A stretch of 64,000 nt of DNA, from positions 124,001 through 188,000 of the forward strand of contig CAXAMN010004158.1 of assembly GCA_963970005.1 (NCBI GenBank), read 5' to 3'. Numbering within the stretch: position 1 is the stretch's first letter; each line of letters begins with the position of its first letter. The translations under genes were made by a program, and so were the position numbers. This DNA comes from Durusdinium trenchii. Its lineage: Eukaryota > Sar > Dinophyceae > Suessiales > Symbiodiniaceae. Positions 21,209 to 31,990 of the stretch are shown in pieces. The notes below the pieces were generated by a model, which saw nothing but the letters and a program-made list of their open reading frames with translations, had not been told where the DNA came from and did no database searches.

Positions 21209-21472
21209 ATGATGTTCTCCTATCCGCGCTGTCCCCATGATTTGTTGCCTCCACCTTTGGCTAGGGCATGGGTGGTGCTCCTACTTGAACTCTTCATGTT
21301 CAGTGTCAGATGGGGGATGGGTGGCGACCTCAGTGTGAGACATTGGGAAGGCCTCCTGACGCCGTTTCTTCGTGCTAGTCCACAAACTAGAGGGCGGCGA
21401 CTTCTGGGTTTGTGTAATTTTTTTGGTCTAAGAGGTTTAACTGATGAAGCTGCTGAAAACCGGTTTGCTTGA
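21209..21472 (+). CDS. Hypothetical protein, 87 residues
   Basis: The frame opens at ATGATG and has a hydrophobic stretch (ARAWVVLLLELFMFSVRW) near residues 18-36, followed by a more polar C-terminus ending LTDEAAENRFA. It could be a small membrane protein or a first exon with a signal anchor. No family is recognised and no second exon was located. Confidence 0.3.
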   Translation: MMFSYPRCPHDLLPPPLARAWVVLLLELFMFSVRWGMGGDLSVRHWEGLLTPFLRASPQTRGRRLLGLCNFFGLRGLTDEAAENRFA

Positions 21473-22997
21473 TGGGAACCACCCTCCTTTCTGGGCAAAG
21501 AGATGTGAGTTGCGAAGGCTGCGCCACCGGCCGGAAGGGATGCCTTCAGTTGAAGTGAACTTGGGATACTTCTAGAACCTCATTTGTTCATCGAAACAGT
21601 AGATCGAAACATGTCGGGAGCCGTGGCACTATCTATCTCTCCCACGGATCCATTCTATGTTCAGTTGTGTTCGTGAATCCGTAACAAAAGCGGTACCTTA
21701 TCCTACGACACGGCGTCTGACGTCCGTACTGAGATTCCCCCAAATCCCCTCAAGGCTGCACATAGAAGCCGCTGTCATAGCGATCAGCTACCATGGGTAA
21801 CAGTCTCATCCCTGTGAAGGCTATTCACCATAGCCTTCCATTCTTTGGATCTGGATCTGAAAACAGAGCTTGGCTTTGGAAGATGCTTTTTGGCCACTTC
21901 GACCAGTGATCTTGGCGCTTTCTCCTCACCCACCAGCCGCTTTTGGAGCAAAGATCTCCGATGGAATAAAGAGGACATGCATGGATTTTTCTTGCAACGC
22001 TTGGAGCACCTGTATACAGACTGTACATGACTGTACTGTATATCATTATATATCGTATACCTCTTAATGCATGCCCACTCAAGTGCAACAGTTAATGAGA
22101 AGGGAGGTTGAAGAGAGGATCTAAGGAAGATCACTCGCGCCGCGTGTTCGGATGATTTTTTCAGGGCCCAGCTTCACCTTTCAATGTCCCGTCCATTTGG
22201 TTCACTCAAACATGGTCCCAGCTTCTTCCCTGAAACATCGCATTCCGACCGCGCTCGTTCGCTGAATGAGTCCAATCATGCCGAACCATGCGCAAAGACG
22301 CAGCCGCCACCGGCGCTGCCACCTGCTTGACACTTGGAAGCCAAGCTGAGTCCCGGGCCTGTTTTTTTCCAGATTTGCGCGTGTCTTTGAGTCAGCTTAA
22401 GGCCAAATTTTGTGGTTTGGGTTGGTGGTTTGCTATTCTACCAGATATGTTTTTTGTTAAACCAGTCACCCACATGATTTCCAGAATCCCAGATTCTTCA
22501 AAGAGACCCAGAAACATAGGCAGTGCACGCGAGCAGAGACTGAAACATAGGCAGGTGACAGTTTTGATATACCATACCCTGCCTTGTACAGCCCATGGAA
22601 AGATCCAACCAAACCTGCTTGACGGTGCCAACACTTATTCTACCCGCCCTCGCAGCGATGTACACATGAGACAGCACAGATTCTTCGATGTAGACGTGTA
22701 CACATCCTGAGTGTCTTTGGAATTTTCTTTGCCTCTTGCGGAGGTCAGAAGGGCTGGACAACTTCCACCAACCAAAGCGTGGTCGAAGAAGACTTCAATA
22801 GCGCAATTGAAGAGGTCTTACAATCCATGTTTTTTGTTGACTTATGAGTCTACAAGTGTCTGCAGGGTTTCACCGCTTCCCCTCGGTGCCGGTGGAGCAC
22901 GGTTGCCCTGAAAAGACCAGAGAATAGCGCGGGTGACGGGGTGACTCTACTGCGAGCTTCAGTCGGAGAAGTTCAGTGAGTCAGTGCTGCCGACTCA
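21473..22997. other. No recognisable gene
   Basis: Open frames at 21784-22134 (-) and 22288-22710 (+) have no domain and no splice-bounded coding segment. Nothing else is seen apart from short AT-rich palindromes near 22020-22070. Confidence 0.5.
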
Positions 22998-23080
22998 GGC
23001 GGGTGCGGGAGCTGGGCCTCAAGGGTCGTTGGCAAGAAGCCTTGCAGCTCTTAGAGGGCTTGTCACTTGGCTCCAGCAGC
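22998..23080 (+). CDS. PPR exon 1
   Basis: After GACTCAG the frame reads RVRELGLKGRWQEALQLLEG, matching the second half of a PPR (GRW-ALQLLE). The family D element at 23288-23378 lies about 200 bp downstream. Confidence 0.55.
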
Positions 23081-26000
23081 TGGATGCTTTTCGGATGGGA
23101 GCGCCAGCAGGAACTGAGGGGGATTGCAGGAAGTGTATGCTGGTTGCTTAGGCTTCGTGCTCCTCGTTGGAGAGTCGCATGGAACCTCTCTCGAGGTGGG
23201 TGTTTGGAAGACCATTTCCTTCGACAACCAGTCATTGCCAGTCATCAAAGTCCATATCAATCGGTACCTGGGCGGATCGCGAGCCATCCATGGGACTGGA
23301 ATCGTTACACCAGTCATTGACTGGACGCGTACATGGATGGGGTAGATGGGTCAGTAGATAACTCTTTCCAGTCCACGGACCGAGAGTGGATGTTCATTCT
23401 TTCATGCCGCGTGACTCGATGACCCTTAGAAACACCTGTGAAGAAACGAGCGAACAAGGAATCACAGATTTACACGACGTGGCACACCCAGAGTACTCTC
23501 TGAAAATTCTGTCACGTGAGTGTTGTGTGTTGCATGCACCTGTGATCAGTGACTCTTCCATCTCAGACCATCGATGGGGCTGGAATAGTTACATCGTGTT
23601 AATGCCCGGTGTACTATGATACCCAGCAATGTCAGTAACTATATTCCAATCCCATCGATGCTTTGGGTATGGTCTTCCAATCCCAACCAGGACGCCTTCC
23701 GAGATCGATGGAGTCACCTACACCGCTTCGATGTGGGCATGCGTGAAGTCTGAGCAATGGGAGCATGCAGTGAGGCTTTTTGAGGAGCAGTGGACTGTGG
23801 GAAGTGACTGCAACAATCTAGCTGCAAAGACAATTGTTGGGTACAAGCAGCGTTTTGGATAGCTTTAGGCTTTGGGTTAAACATACGATTCCGCCGTGCT
23901 GGTGTGGTTTTAGCCTTTTTAGCTGCTTTAGCTTTAGCTCTTGGCTGATTTTGTCCCACATAGATTTTGCTTGATTTTGCCCATCAGCACTGACCATTGA
24001 TCCCAATCATATCCCAAGGTGTCGGGGCGAAGGGAACGGAACGTTGACTACTGAGATCAAACATGTCCAAAAGGTTTCAGAAATTCAGCATTTGGCAACT
24101 CAACATCTTGGCTCACTGTGTGCTTGGACAGACATCTTAAGTTCAGATATGCCACACTTGGACAATGCGGTGATGATGACACTGAATGAGGAGACGTGCA
24201 ACATCCGGAGGCTCCGGAGAAGTCAAAACATGCCAAAAAACACCAAGAGAGGTTGAGAGGCCGGACCCTGTAGTGGTACACATGGGATGGGCCATATATG
24301 GAGCTGTTCAAGTTCAACCTTTCTTGGCACCTCTTTAGTTGAGTTGTTTTTCATGTTTTTTCGTCGCATGGGTTTCCACAAAAGCTTGGCTCGTCAGGTG
24401 GAAGCGATGATGAGCGAACCGATTCGCGTGGGTTTTACTAGAGAGAACACCCACCAACAAATACACATGACTTGAGGACTTGAGGTGTGGGCCATATTTG
24501 ACCAGCATTTTGAGTGGCGAAGTTCTCCAAGCTTAGGATTCTAGTGTTTCCTTCACACATCTCCCAAAAAATCCAGTTCTTTCAAGAGTTCTCCTGGGAG
24601 TTTGAGAGTCTCGTGTCACTTGTGATCCACAAATCTCGCGTCCCCCTCGCGTCGCCGCCGTATATGGGGCCATTTAAGGGTCCATACATTCAGCTGATGT
24701 GCCGTTCTCGATACCACCAGGACCAGGTCCTTTTCACAATATCCCAGACACGACCCATAAAACTGGCATATTTGCCGAGAAACGGCCAGAGGTGGTTGAA
24801 AGGAGATCAATGTAGGTAAATATGCCATTTCCATGGAGTGTTTGGGTATGAGAAACCAACCATATCCCTCTTTGTGTTCAGGAGATGCAGCAGCAGTTCC
24901 GTGTTCACAACGACACAGTGTCCTGTAATGCAGCCCTTTGCGCTTATCAGCAAGCTGGGCGTTGGGAAGATGCCTTGAAGCTGCTGCAAGAGATGCAGCT
25001 GCTTGGACCGACAGTCACAAGAAAAGGCATCATGAAGCCATGTTTTTCGCCAAGAACATGACCATCAAGAGGTTGTGTGACATGGTGGTGAGAGTGATGT
25101 TTTTGGCACTCTTGAGTGAACCAAACATGACTTCGACGCGTTTGCGGTCGATGTCCAAGTGCGTTTGCTGGTGCCGGTGGACCGTTTTCTCAGTTCCAAG
25201 GTCGACCCTATCGAAGACCGGAGTTCCAAACCACCCAAGAGATACCCAGAGAGATACCCAGAGTGTGTGTTGTCAAACAATGCACGTTTCTGAAGAACTA
25301 AGAACTTCTTTCACCGAAGTGGAAAGGGTCAGGAGGTAGTTCCCATGGAGTTGTGTGTGTTTTTTGGCATCCAAACACGGCCGAACCCCACGGAACGGCC
25401 GGAACCCCACGGATGTTGTCCTCCGACCGCGCACGGACGGCGCGTCCGCCGCGCTGGGTCGGCGAGGTCGTCCGCAGATGTGATCAGCTACACCGCTTGC
25501 CTCAATGCCTGTGCAGATGCTAACCAATGGGCACCTTGCCAAATGGCAGGTTGTGTCGGAGGGGTTTGGCCGTTGACCCAAACTGGGTGAATCCGGCATT
25601 GAGAATCGGATGTGTCTGTCCCAGACACGAATAATGGGACTGTCATAATATGCCATGATATGCCGCCCCATTGACCCCCCAATCAACCACCCCTGGCCGT
25701 TTCTCCACAGTCCGAATCGGCAGTCCCAGACTCGTCGTGTCTGGGTATTGTTCCCGGTGGTTCGCACTCCAAGGCGCAAGCCTTTGCCGTGCACTCCTCG
25801 ATGTTGCAAGGCCGACGCTCCGCGACGGCGCTCGTGAGACCGCCCAACTGGTTCCCCCCAAACCGCTACTTTCAACACATCGCGGTAGACGTTGGAGAGT
25901 GGTTCCCACAAGAGAAGGAGTGGTTCCCACAACGCGGCCGGTATAAACGTTTGATTTGAAGAACCGTTTGGTTCCTTCTGGCTGAGTGGAACGGTTTCAA

Positions 26001-29000
26001 AGAGAATCAACACCATGTGTCTCCATGTTTCTTAGAGAACCAGCGCCCTCGTGGACCGGCGATGCGATCTGATTCGCCTTCATCGAATCCACCGTCGAAT
26101 GAGTTCAACCCATTGACTTAGGCGGAGTGGCAGCGACCTCCAGTACTTGCAATGCAGTGGTGAGAAGCAGCAGAGATGGAGCGGCCTGGAAGAAGCAGCT
26201 CCAGCTCCTGGAAGAGATGAGGCTTACTGAATAGTCACCTTTCACCTTTCATCCTGGGGGTCTGGAGCAATTCTGGGCGTCAGGTGTGAAAGATCTTTTT
26301 CGGAGATGTTGGACTGGGTTTGGCGCCAGGCGCCAGGTCAAGCTTTCTTTTGAATCTTGGTGGGGTCGGGCATTCTACTTCATGGATTTAATTGGCCAAT
26401 TGCCCAAGAGGAAATCCCCCAAAGATGAATCTTTGATAGTGTGGGGCCCTTTCTGCTGCCTCGAGACACAAAAAATCAATAAAACAACAATGGTCATTAA
26501 TGTATTTACAGTAAGTTTAAGTATTTTACCAATTATATCAAGTAATGTTTGCAGTCGCAGGTCACTTTGTATGATTGTCTTCCTGGTTGCCATCTTTGTT
26601 GTTGTGAACTTGAGGAGCACGAATCGCAGCATCCATGTCACTGCCTCGGATTGTAGTGGCAGGCTAAGCAGGCCCTTGATTGGTCTTGGCATTTGTTTAT
26701 CACCGCCATTCTCCAGTTTTCGTGTGTATGTTTTCGTGTCCTAGCCGCCTTCCTTTCGACCATTTCGAGAAAGTTATAAGCTGGTACCGTAGTCTCAATG
26801 GTTCGTCAAACCATGGTTCCTCGTGAAAACAATGAGACAAAGCAAAACAAAAAAACGGAACCGGGTTGGGAACCTCGTTGGGAACCATATAGGGTACCAG
26901 ATACCTTCTGGGACCATAATCGGAGCACAGAGATGCCCGACTGAGTCCTCGTCGCTCCAACATGGGTGGCCTTTCCGTTGGGGGGAAGGCCGGCAGCTCG
27001 TGAGCTGGCGGGCCGGCCGGGCGCGTGGAGGTGGAGGTGAAGAGCCCATGGTTGGACCTATCTTCACCATCCACCATTGACTAAGGAATATGCCAGGGAA
27101 ATGATGGACCATGACTAGATGCCCCTGAAGAAAATGATGTTGATGCAAGCAATTAGAGTTGCACCCCTCTCGCAAGCCGGTGGCTGTTTTCGCCAGAATT
27201 TATCTGGACCTTGAACCCATTTCTGCGGCGTCAGGTGGGTTTTTGAGTTCTCTCGTGACACATTGGACTGCTTGTGCAGGTTCCGGAACCTTCAACCAGA
27301 TGCTGCTGCCTTGAATGCTGCGGCCAGCGCTTGTAGCCAAGCAGGGGAATGGAGGCAAGGATGTTTGAAAGTTACGTGCTACAGGGTGTGACTGCGCGGC
27401 TGCTCGTGCCATAATCATATATAATCATTTCATGGCCCCTTTGTCTGTGGAAACTTAATCAAGCTTCTATGCATGCATGTGGAAACTGAAGAAGGTCGAT
27501 GAGGTCTAATATTAAAGATCTTAGGACCATCACGCGACATGGACAGCAGGTTTTACCTCTTGCCACATCCGATCAGCACCAGGTCGGCTCTGGAGATGAT
27601 GTCCTCCATGTGGCAGCGAGCTTTGCAACCCGATGTGCCCTGGACCATGTGATTTTTTGGGAGAGATCTGCAAAGGGTGGGTTCAGCTGAGATGTTGAAG
27701 GCTGAACTGTGTTCTCCTGCCGTTGGTTTGACTTGCATGGCTTTGGTTGCTTGGGTGAAACGGGGTAGTCGACGTTTGAGGCCATGAAGTCACTCTCGTT
27801 TGAGAAAGGTTTTGCTTTCCTTAGGACAAGGCCTTCTGCGACGTCATAGACGTTTGCGGGCGCTGCGGCCAATGGCAGGAGGCCGGACTCAGAAGACACC
27901 TGCAACTCCAGGGGGGTGGTCGAAGTGCTTTCCCCCCAGGTTCGAGAGTTGGTCCAAGGCTTGATTCCTGGGCTTCAGTGCTTGGAGGGCTTGGAAGACA
28001 TGCTTGTCCCAAGTTCTCAAGTTGAAGCAAGAATCCCACAGACTTGGGACAAAGCTCCCAGCCCCACCGGGACAAAACCATGTAGCCAGCTGCTGTACTT
28101 AGTAGCCGAACACCACGAACGAATCCAGGTCGCCTTCTGCCTGGACTGTCCGAGCACCACCAGGGCTTATCCATGTCGCAAGATCCTTGCAGGAGCCACA
28201 ATGAGAAGCATCTCACATGGGAGCTCACCATTTTTGTAGACCGATTCGGGCACTTCGTGAGAACCGGAAGCTACTTGGATCTATGGAGTTATACGCATGG
28301 ATAGATCACATGAGACACCAAGAGAGGTTTTTCACAGCCCCCTTTTTTTGCCCATCCCAGATGTACCACTAACTAGGGTCCGGTCTCTCAACCTCTCTTG
28401 GCAAGTTTGGAACCACCGTTTTGGGCCGACCTGCACTTCTCCCCTTCGTTCCTCCAGGCCTTGCGCATCTTCGATCTTCATCGAGCCACCGCCTTGGCGC
28501 CCTGCGCGGCGGTCCATGCCGCAGCCATGCGCGCGTGCGGCCGGACGCAAGCGTCACGAAACCGTCTGGTCGGGACATGGAGATGGTTGGAAGTAGCAGT
28601 TGGTACCTCCCAAAAATGGGCCGGTAGTACCGTTGGAGCTGTTCTTGTGTTCAAGTCCCATGTCCCATGTTCTTTCGGTACTGGGTCAGTCGGGTCCAGA
28701 AAGATGTTGAAGATCCAGATCTAAAGTAAGGGGAGACCCCAAAACTTCTAATAGGTACACGTCCTGCACGTCCTGTCTTTCGAAGACTTAGTGGTTTGCT
28801 TGATTTACAGGTTAAAGTCACAGGTCTCATTTGTGCAGTTGTCATCCAACAATTTGTATAATATATTTCATGGAGTCTCAGTTTGGGAAATGGTTACTGC
28901 ATACCTTTTGAAACATGTTGAAAAGCACGGTCAGGTTCCATCCTACCAACAAGGCTGGAGACTGCATACACCCAAGCCCGACAATAGTTCCTTCAACGCG

Positions 29001-31785
29001 TTAAAAACCGTTTGCTCCCAAGAGAGGTTGAGAGACCAGACCCAGTGGTATATCTGGGATGGGCAAAAAAAGGGGCTGTGAAAAACCTCTCAACCAGCAG
29101 TCACAAGACGGGGTGCTTAATGGAGGTTCGGAGTGCCCAGCTACTCCACTCACTGGATGGGACCAAACACCACCCCTTTGTGACTGCTGGAAGAAGAACT
29201 GTACCTAATCTGAACATCTCAACCCTCACCAGTGCCGCATAGGGTCGACTCGTCTCGCCGTCCGAGGTGGGGGGGCTCGCTGGCCCATGGCGCTGCAGCT
29301 CTTGGAGCAGCTCTGGGAAACGCAGACGCCCGACGTCGCGTGCTACGAGGCGGCGCTCCACTGCTGCGAGGAAGCACGTGCCTGGACGGAGGCCGGATGA
29401 GGTCGTAGGCGTTCGTTTCGGCTCCTCAATTTGAAATGTATCGGAAAGAAGTTATGACTTCAACTTATCAACTGATGATGAGACTTAGATGTGGAACCGT
29501 TCGATCGACTATGTGACTAGGTTCAAGATCGTGGGCGCTCCCATACTACTCCGGCTGACTGGCAAATCCGCGCTATTTGTGGGACACGCTCCGAGCTGCG
29601 GGTGTGACGTTTGTCGTGCACGCACCCGAGGTGGAGAGGCTCTACGAAGAGATGTTGAGCTACAACTTGGAACCCGGGGAAGTCAGCGACAAGGCGGTTT
29701 CTTGGATGCTACGAAGTGTTTTTCAACCAAGAGAGGTTCTCACAGCCCTATATATCGCCCATCCCATATGTACCACTACAGGGTCCGGTCTCTCAACCTC
29801 TCTTGGAGCCCTGCAGTTTCTGGATGCTTTTTCGTTCAACCTGTCGTCCTCCGCTACCCGAAGAAAAACAGTTCTGGAAGGGAGGAGGAATCGGATTAGA
29901 TAGACAGATTAACTGGGAGCTGTTGAGTAATGAAGGTCTACAACAAGGCGAGCATCTACTATTCAAATGGTTATGTTGACATATGTTGACCAACTCTATT
30001 TGCAGACTTCACTTCCCTGAGACACAAAATACACCGTCGAGGGAAGTAGAACATGTGACAGCAACATTTGATGGTACATCAACACGTTCCGTGCAAGCTT
30101 CCATGGGAATAAACACTACACCAGTGTTTTGTGCGAAGTGGGCCGGAAAGCCTTCGCTGAGAAATATTGAGCATCACTGCGGAACTGCAGAACCATTGTG
30201 TTTTGACGCGTCAACGGGTTCACCCAGAATACATGGCTTTCAGGCAGGGTAGAAGCTATACAAGAAACACTTAGAAGTACCTGGTATAAAGTTCCTAAAA
30301 TTTGCTAAAGACCTGGAAGGAACCATCACTATGACGTTTGTGTATGCTTTTTTTTTGTGTGTGTGTGTGTTCTGGCTCTTGGGATATCGATAGGGCTTGG
30401 GACTCGGACAGAAGCCATGCTTGGGACTCGATCCGCTGCGGGCCGCCTGCTTGGTGCTTCATTTGAGGGACGAGTGGGAAGAGCACATACAGATTCATTT
30501 CAGGGTTTTAGATGGTTTTACCAGCTTCTTCAAAGTGACCTTTTGAAGGTTCCTTTTCGTGACCCTGTTGGAAGCTTAAGTGACCGAACCAACCAGGTTA
30601 TCAAGTACGGTCACTTTGAAGAACCAGGTAGATGGTTTTAGGGTTTGGATGGTTTTCGGGTTTTAGGGTTTGGAGGTCCCTTTTTTGCAGCTTTGAGAGA
30701 TCCGGTCAGTTGCCTAGGAAACGATCTCTTCACGTTATTCGAGCGGGGCCATCGGTCGGTTCGACACCAGGTGTGCAGGTGTGAAGGTGCCACGGTGTGA
30801 AGGCGTGTAATTGGTCCGTTCGTTTCTTGCTTGTTTCATCGCCGAGGTGGAAGAACTCATGAGGATTAGGTCCTAAGGTCTGGTTGACGTCCGTTTGAAG
30901 GTGGATCAGTTTCGTTCGAGTGGTTCCCTTTGAAGGTTGCAGCAGCAGTTGCTACGACTGGCAACTGGGAACGTGGCTTGAAGCTTTTGGAGAAGCGTCA
31001 GGCGGGCGTGGTCACACCACGTGGGGAGAAAGCGACCGGAATCATCGCGTGTTTGTTTTGTGGCAGACAATAGCAGAGGGCCAGCGAATGGATCAAATGG
31101 ATCAGCGATGGGCTTGCTTGCGAGGTGCAAATCCATGGAAGGTTTGCTGGAGGGTACTTTTAGAATCTTAGAATCTTATCATCAAATCAAGAGGGATGAT
31201 TCTTTCATATTCTTTCATATGGCTGGGTGCTGATTTCAGATATGTTTAGTGTATATCTATATATTGTTATGAATGTTGAACCATTATTTGGGGTGATTGA
31301 AACCACTGAACTGAAACCGCCAACCAGATAGCTAACGTTTGCCACTGAAGTGCCACTCATGTGGAGGATTTCCAGCAACTACCCTGCTTGGTGGCACATA
31401 CTGGACATTTGCGCCAGACCGGCGCCTTGAAGTGGTGAATCTGGTGGAGACCACTGCAGATCAGACCAGGTTCTTGTACCACAGAGTATTGCACTAAGAC
31501 ACTTGCTATGTAAGGGCAGCATCCAAGGGGCCAGCTCCCCTTCATTTGCGGGCTGATGGTAAGGCATTCGCATTCCACCATGTGGGGGTGAATAAAACAA
31601 CCAAATACCACTCAATTGGCGTTCTTAATCCTTCGCGCTGTTGCCTCAGCTTGACGCAGATGTTCTATTTGAGTGTCTGTGGCCGTGAGGACAGCGCGGA
31701 AGTCATTGGTAACGTGGCAAGAGCTTGTGCCGAAGGACATCAATGGCAAAAAGTGTTGGAGCTGCTGGAGGACAGATCATTTCGA
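22998..31785 (+). CDS. Exploded PPR-protein gene (multi-exon, about 13 exons read)
   Basis: From 23.0 to 31.8 kb a series of short + strand exons each encodes roughly one 35-residue helix-turn-helix of PPR type. The shared pattern is ...(S/T)(Y/F)xAaxxACxxxxxWxxALxLLeeM..., with Trp before the second helix, as is common in dinoflagellate PPR proteins. PPR proteins bind single-stranded RNA in plastids or mitochondria and act in processing, stability or editing. The exons are listed separately. No transit peptide or catalytic domain (DYW, SMR) was found. Some exons end in stops (26232, 27389, 29398) if read straight on, and introns or decay could explain these. Several small TIR elements lie between or against exons. 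Whether this is one gene, two, or a pseudogene array cannot be decided without transcripts. Confidence 0.6.
23288..23378. repeat. TIR element, family D, copy 1
   Basis: The left end is CCATGGGACTGGAATCGTTAC and the right end is AGATAACTCTTTCCAGTCCACGG, imperfect reverse complements of about 20 bp. It is the same family as 23569-23660 and 54818-54898. Confidence 0.6.
23569..23660. repeat. TIR element, family D, copy 2 (92 bp)
   Basis: The left arm CATCGATGGGGCTGGAATAGTTAC pairs with a right arm ending TTCCAATCCCATCGATG. The pairing covers about 24 bp with a two-base gap. It is non-coding and lies in the spacer just before PPR exon 2. Confidence 0.85.
23689..23862 (+). CDS. PPR exon 2
   Basis: The frame reads IDGVTYTASMWACVKSEQWE, then HAVRLFEEQWTVGSDCNNLA. 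The first segment is PPR helix A plus the Trp turn and the second is helix B. It is open to 23862, and the real donor is probably near 23825. Confidence 0.65.
   Translation, partial: RTPSEIDGVTYTASMWACVKSEQWEHAVRLFEEQWTVGSDCNNLAAKTIVGYKQRFG
24243..24327. repeat. TIR element, family B, copy 1 (85 bp)
   Basis: It begins CCAAGAGAGGTTGAGAGGCC and ends CAACCTTTCTTGG. The interior CCCTGTAGTGGTACACATGG and GATGGGCCATATAT match the other family B copies (here in the forward orientation). Confidence 0.85.
24882..25022 (+). CDS. PPR exon 3
   Basis: A TTGTGTTCAG acceptor precedes the frame EMQQQFRVHNDTVSCNAALC, AYQQAGRWEDALKLLQEMQL, LGPTVT. This is one complete, canonical PPR, the clearest in the window, with the N-terminal end of one repeat and the start of the next. 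The full frame is only about 60 residues. Confidence 0.8.
25459..25545 (+). CDS. PPR exon 4
   Basis: The frame reads SSADVISYTACLNACADANQ, then W, the helix-A half of a PPR. The GC-rich upstream patch (CGGAACCCCACGG duplicated at about 25383-25412) is unrelated repeat. Confidence 0.65.
26127..26234 (+). CDS. PPR exon 5
   Basis: The frame reads VAATSSTCNAVVRSSRDGAA, WKKQLQLLEEMRLTE, then stop at 26232-26234. PPR layout is kept (AxW-QLQLLEEM), although ALxLL is replaced by QLQLL. Confidence 0.6.
   Translation: MAATSSTCNAVVRSSRDGAAWKKQLQLLEEMRLTE
27280..27391 (+). CDS. PPR exon 6
   Basis: After CTTGTGCAG the frame reads FRNLQPDAAALNAAASACSQ, AGEWRQGCLKVTCY, then stop at 27389-27391. Helix A and the Trp turn are good. 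Helix B departs from the consensus (RQGCL for xxALxL), so the exon may end at about 27355. Confidence 0.6.
27825..28025 (+). CDS. PPR exon 7
   Basis: After CCTTAG the frame reads DKAFCDVIDVCGRCGQWQEA, then GLRRHLQLQ, one PPR, and stays open through a Gly/Arg-rich segment to 28025. The exon probably ends near 27910. Two long antisense frames overlap it and are shadows. Confidence 0.6.
   Translation, partial: DKAFCDVIDVCGRCGQWQEAGLRRHLQLQGGGRSAFPPGSRVGPRLDSWASVLGGLGRHACPKFSS
28318..28401. repeat. TIR element, family B, copy 2 (84 bp)
   Basis: It has 12-bp termini CCAAGAGAGGTT and AACCTCTCTTGG-type. The interior (GCCCATCCCAGATGTACCACT, AGGGTCCGGTCTCTC) is in the reverse orientation to copy 1. 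It lies 57 bp before PPR exon 8. Confidence 0.9.
28458..28555 (+). CDS. PPR exon 8
   Basis: After GTTCCTCCAG the frame reads ALRIFDLHRATALAPCAAVH, then AAAMRACGRTQA: helix B of one repeat, the P-turn, then helix A of the next. It is Ala-rich and GC-rich. Confidence 0.55.
28952..29017 (+). CDS. PPR exon 9, abutting a TIR element
   Basis: The frame reads GWRLHTPKPDNSSFNALKTV, then CS, a PPR helix A. The PPR similarity ends exactly where the family B element begins at 29018, so the element either interrupts the exon or supplies its splice donor. Confidence 0.5.
29018..29095. repeat. TIR element, family B, copy 3
   Basis: It starts CCAAGAGAGGTTGAGAGACC and contains CCCAGTGGTATATCTGGGATGG. It ends AACCTCTCAACCAG, a damaged right terminus. 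Confidence 0.75.
29263..29400 (+). CDS. PPR exon 10
   Basis: The frame reads RWPMALQLLEQLWETQTPDV, ACYEAALHCCEEARAWTEAG, then stop at 29398-29400. It is a full repeat with helix B before helix A, including ALQLLE and YEAALxxC. The stop may be read only if splicing fails before it. Confidence 0.75.
   Translation, partial: RGGGARWPMALQLLEQLWETQTPDVACYEAALHCCEEARAWTEAG
29577..29726 (+). CDS. Possible PPR exon 11, abutting a TIR element
   Basis: The frame reads TLRAAGVTFVVHAPEVERLY, EEMLSYNLEPGEVSDKAVSW, MLRSVFQ. The EVERLYEEML..NLEP part resembles PPR helix B and turn. Family B copy 4 starts immediately after, at 29727, as with exon 9. Confidence 0.45.
29727..29806. repeat. TIR element, family B, copy 4 (80 bp)
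   Basis: The left end is CCAAGAGAGGTTCTCACAGC and the right end TCTCAACCTCTCTTGG. The interior CGCCCATCCCATATGTACCA and AGGGTCCGGTC match copy 2. Confidence 0.9.
30521..30628. repeat. TIR element, family A, copy 2, with flanking duplication (108 bp)
   Basis: The ends are CCAGCTTCTTCAAAGTGACC and GGTCACTTTGAAGAACCAGG. The interior TGGAAGCTTAAGTGACCGAA matches copy 1. TAGATGGTTTTA flanks it on both sides (30509-30520 and 30629-30640). This is either a target duplication or insertion into a TTTTAGGG-like repeat tract. Confidence 0.9.
30939..31070 (+). CDS. PPR exon 12
   Basis: The frame reads AAAVATTGNWERGLKLLEKR, then QAGVVTPRGEKATG. The Trp turn and LKLLEK helix B are clear and the upstream helix A is partial. 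An AGGTTGCAG acceptor would start the exon at 30942. Confidence 0.6.
31657..31785 (+). CDS. PPR exon 13
   Basis: The frame reads SVCGREDSAEVIGNVARACA, EGHQWQKVLELLEDRSF, a good PPR with Trp turn and VLELLE helix B. It lies about 200 bp before the first exon of the glutamate-receptor-like gene, so it may be the last PPR exon upstream. Confidence 0.65.
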
Positions 31786-31903
31786 TTTGAATGTCTTCGG
31801 AAAGCCTCGCTGTGCGGCATCAAGCATTCTCCGACTCTCTCAGATTGGCGCCAACCTCGCATGGTAGGGAAGTGACCCTTTGATCGTGGACAAAAGTGCG
31901 GCT

Positions 31904-31990
31904 CAAGGCATTCCAGCCTCCATCACGAACGATATTGCATATAGCTAGCTGTATACCAGTGCCGCCAGTAGTAGCGTCCATGGCTCTACA
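31904..31990 (+). repeat. Dispersed repeat, copy 1, spanning the start of the channel gene
   Basis: CAAGGCATTCCAGCCTCCAT, GATATTGCATATA, ATACCAGTG and CATGGC(T/C) recur in the same order at 48245-48312. The shared block runs from about 76 bp upstream of the channel gene's ATG into its first codons, so promoter or 5' UTR sequence seems to have been duplicated. Confidence 0.6.

Noticed and set aside
25273-26016. 247-residue open frame on the - strand
   Set aside because: It lies antisense to PPR exon 4 and GC-rich repeats, is Arg/Ser/Pro rich, and shows no domain. A shadow of GC-rich + strand sequence.
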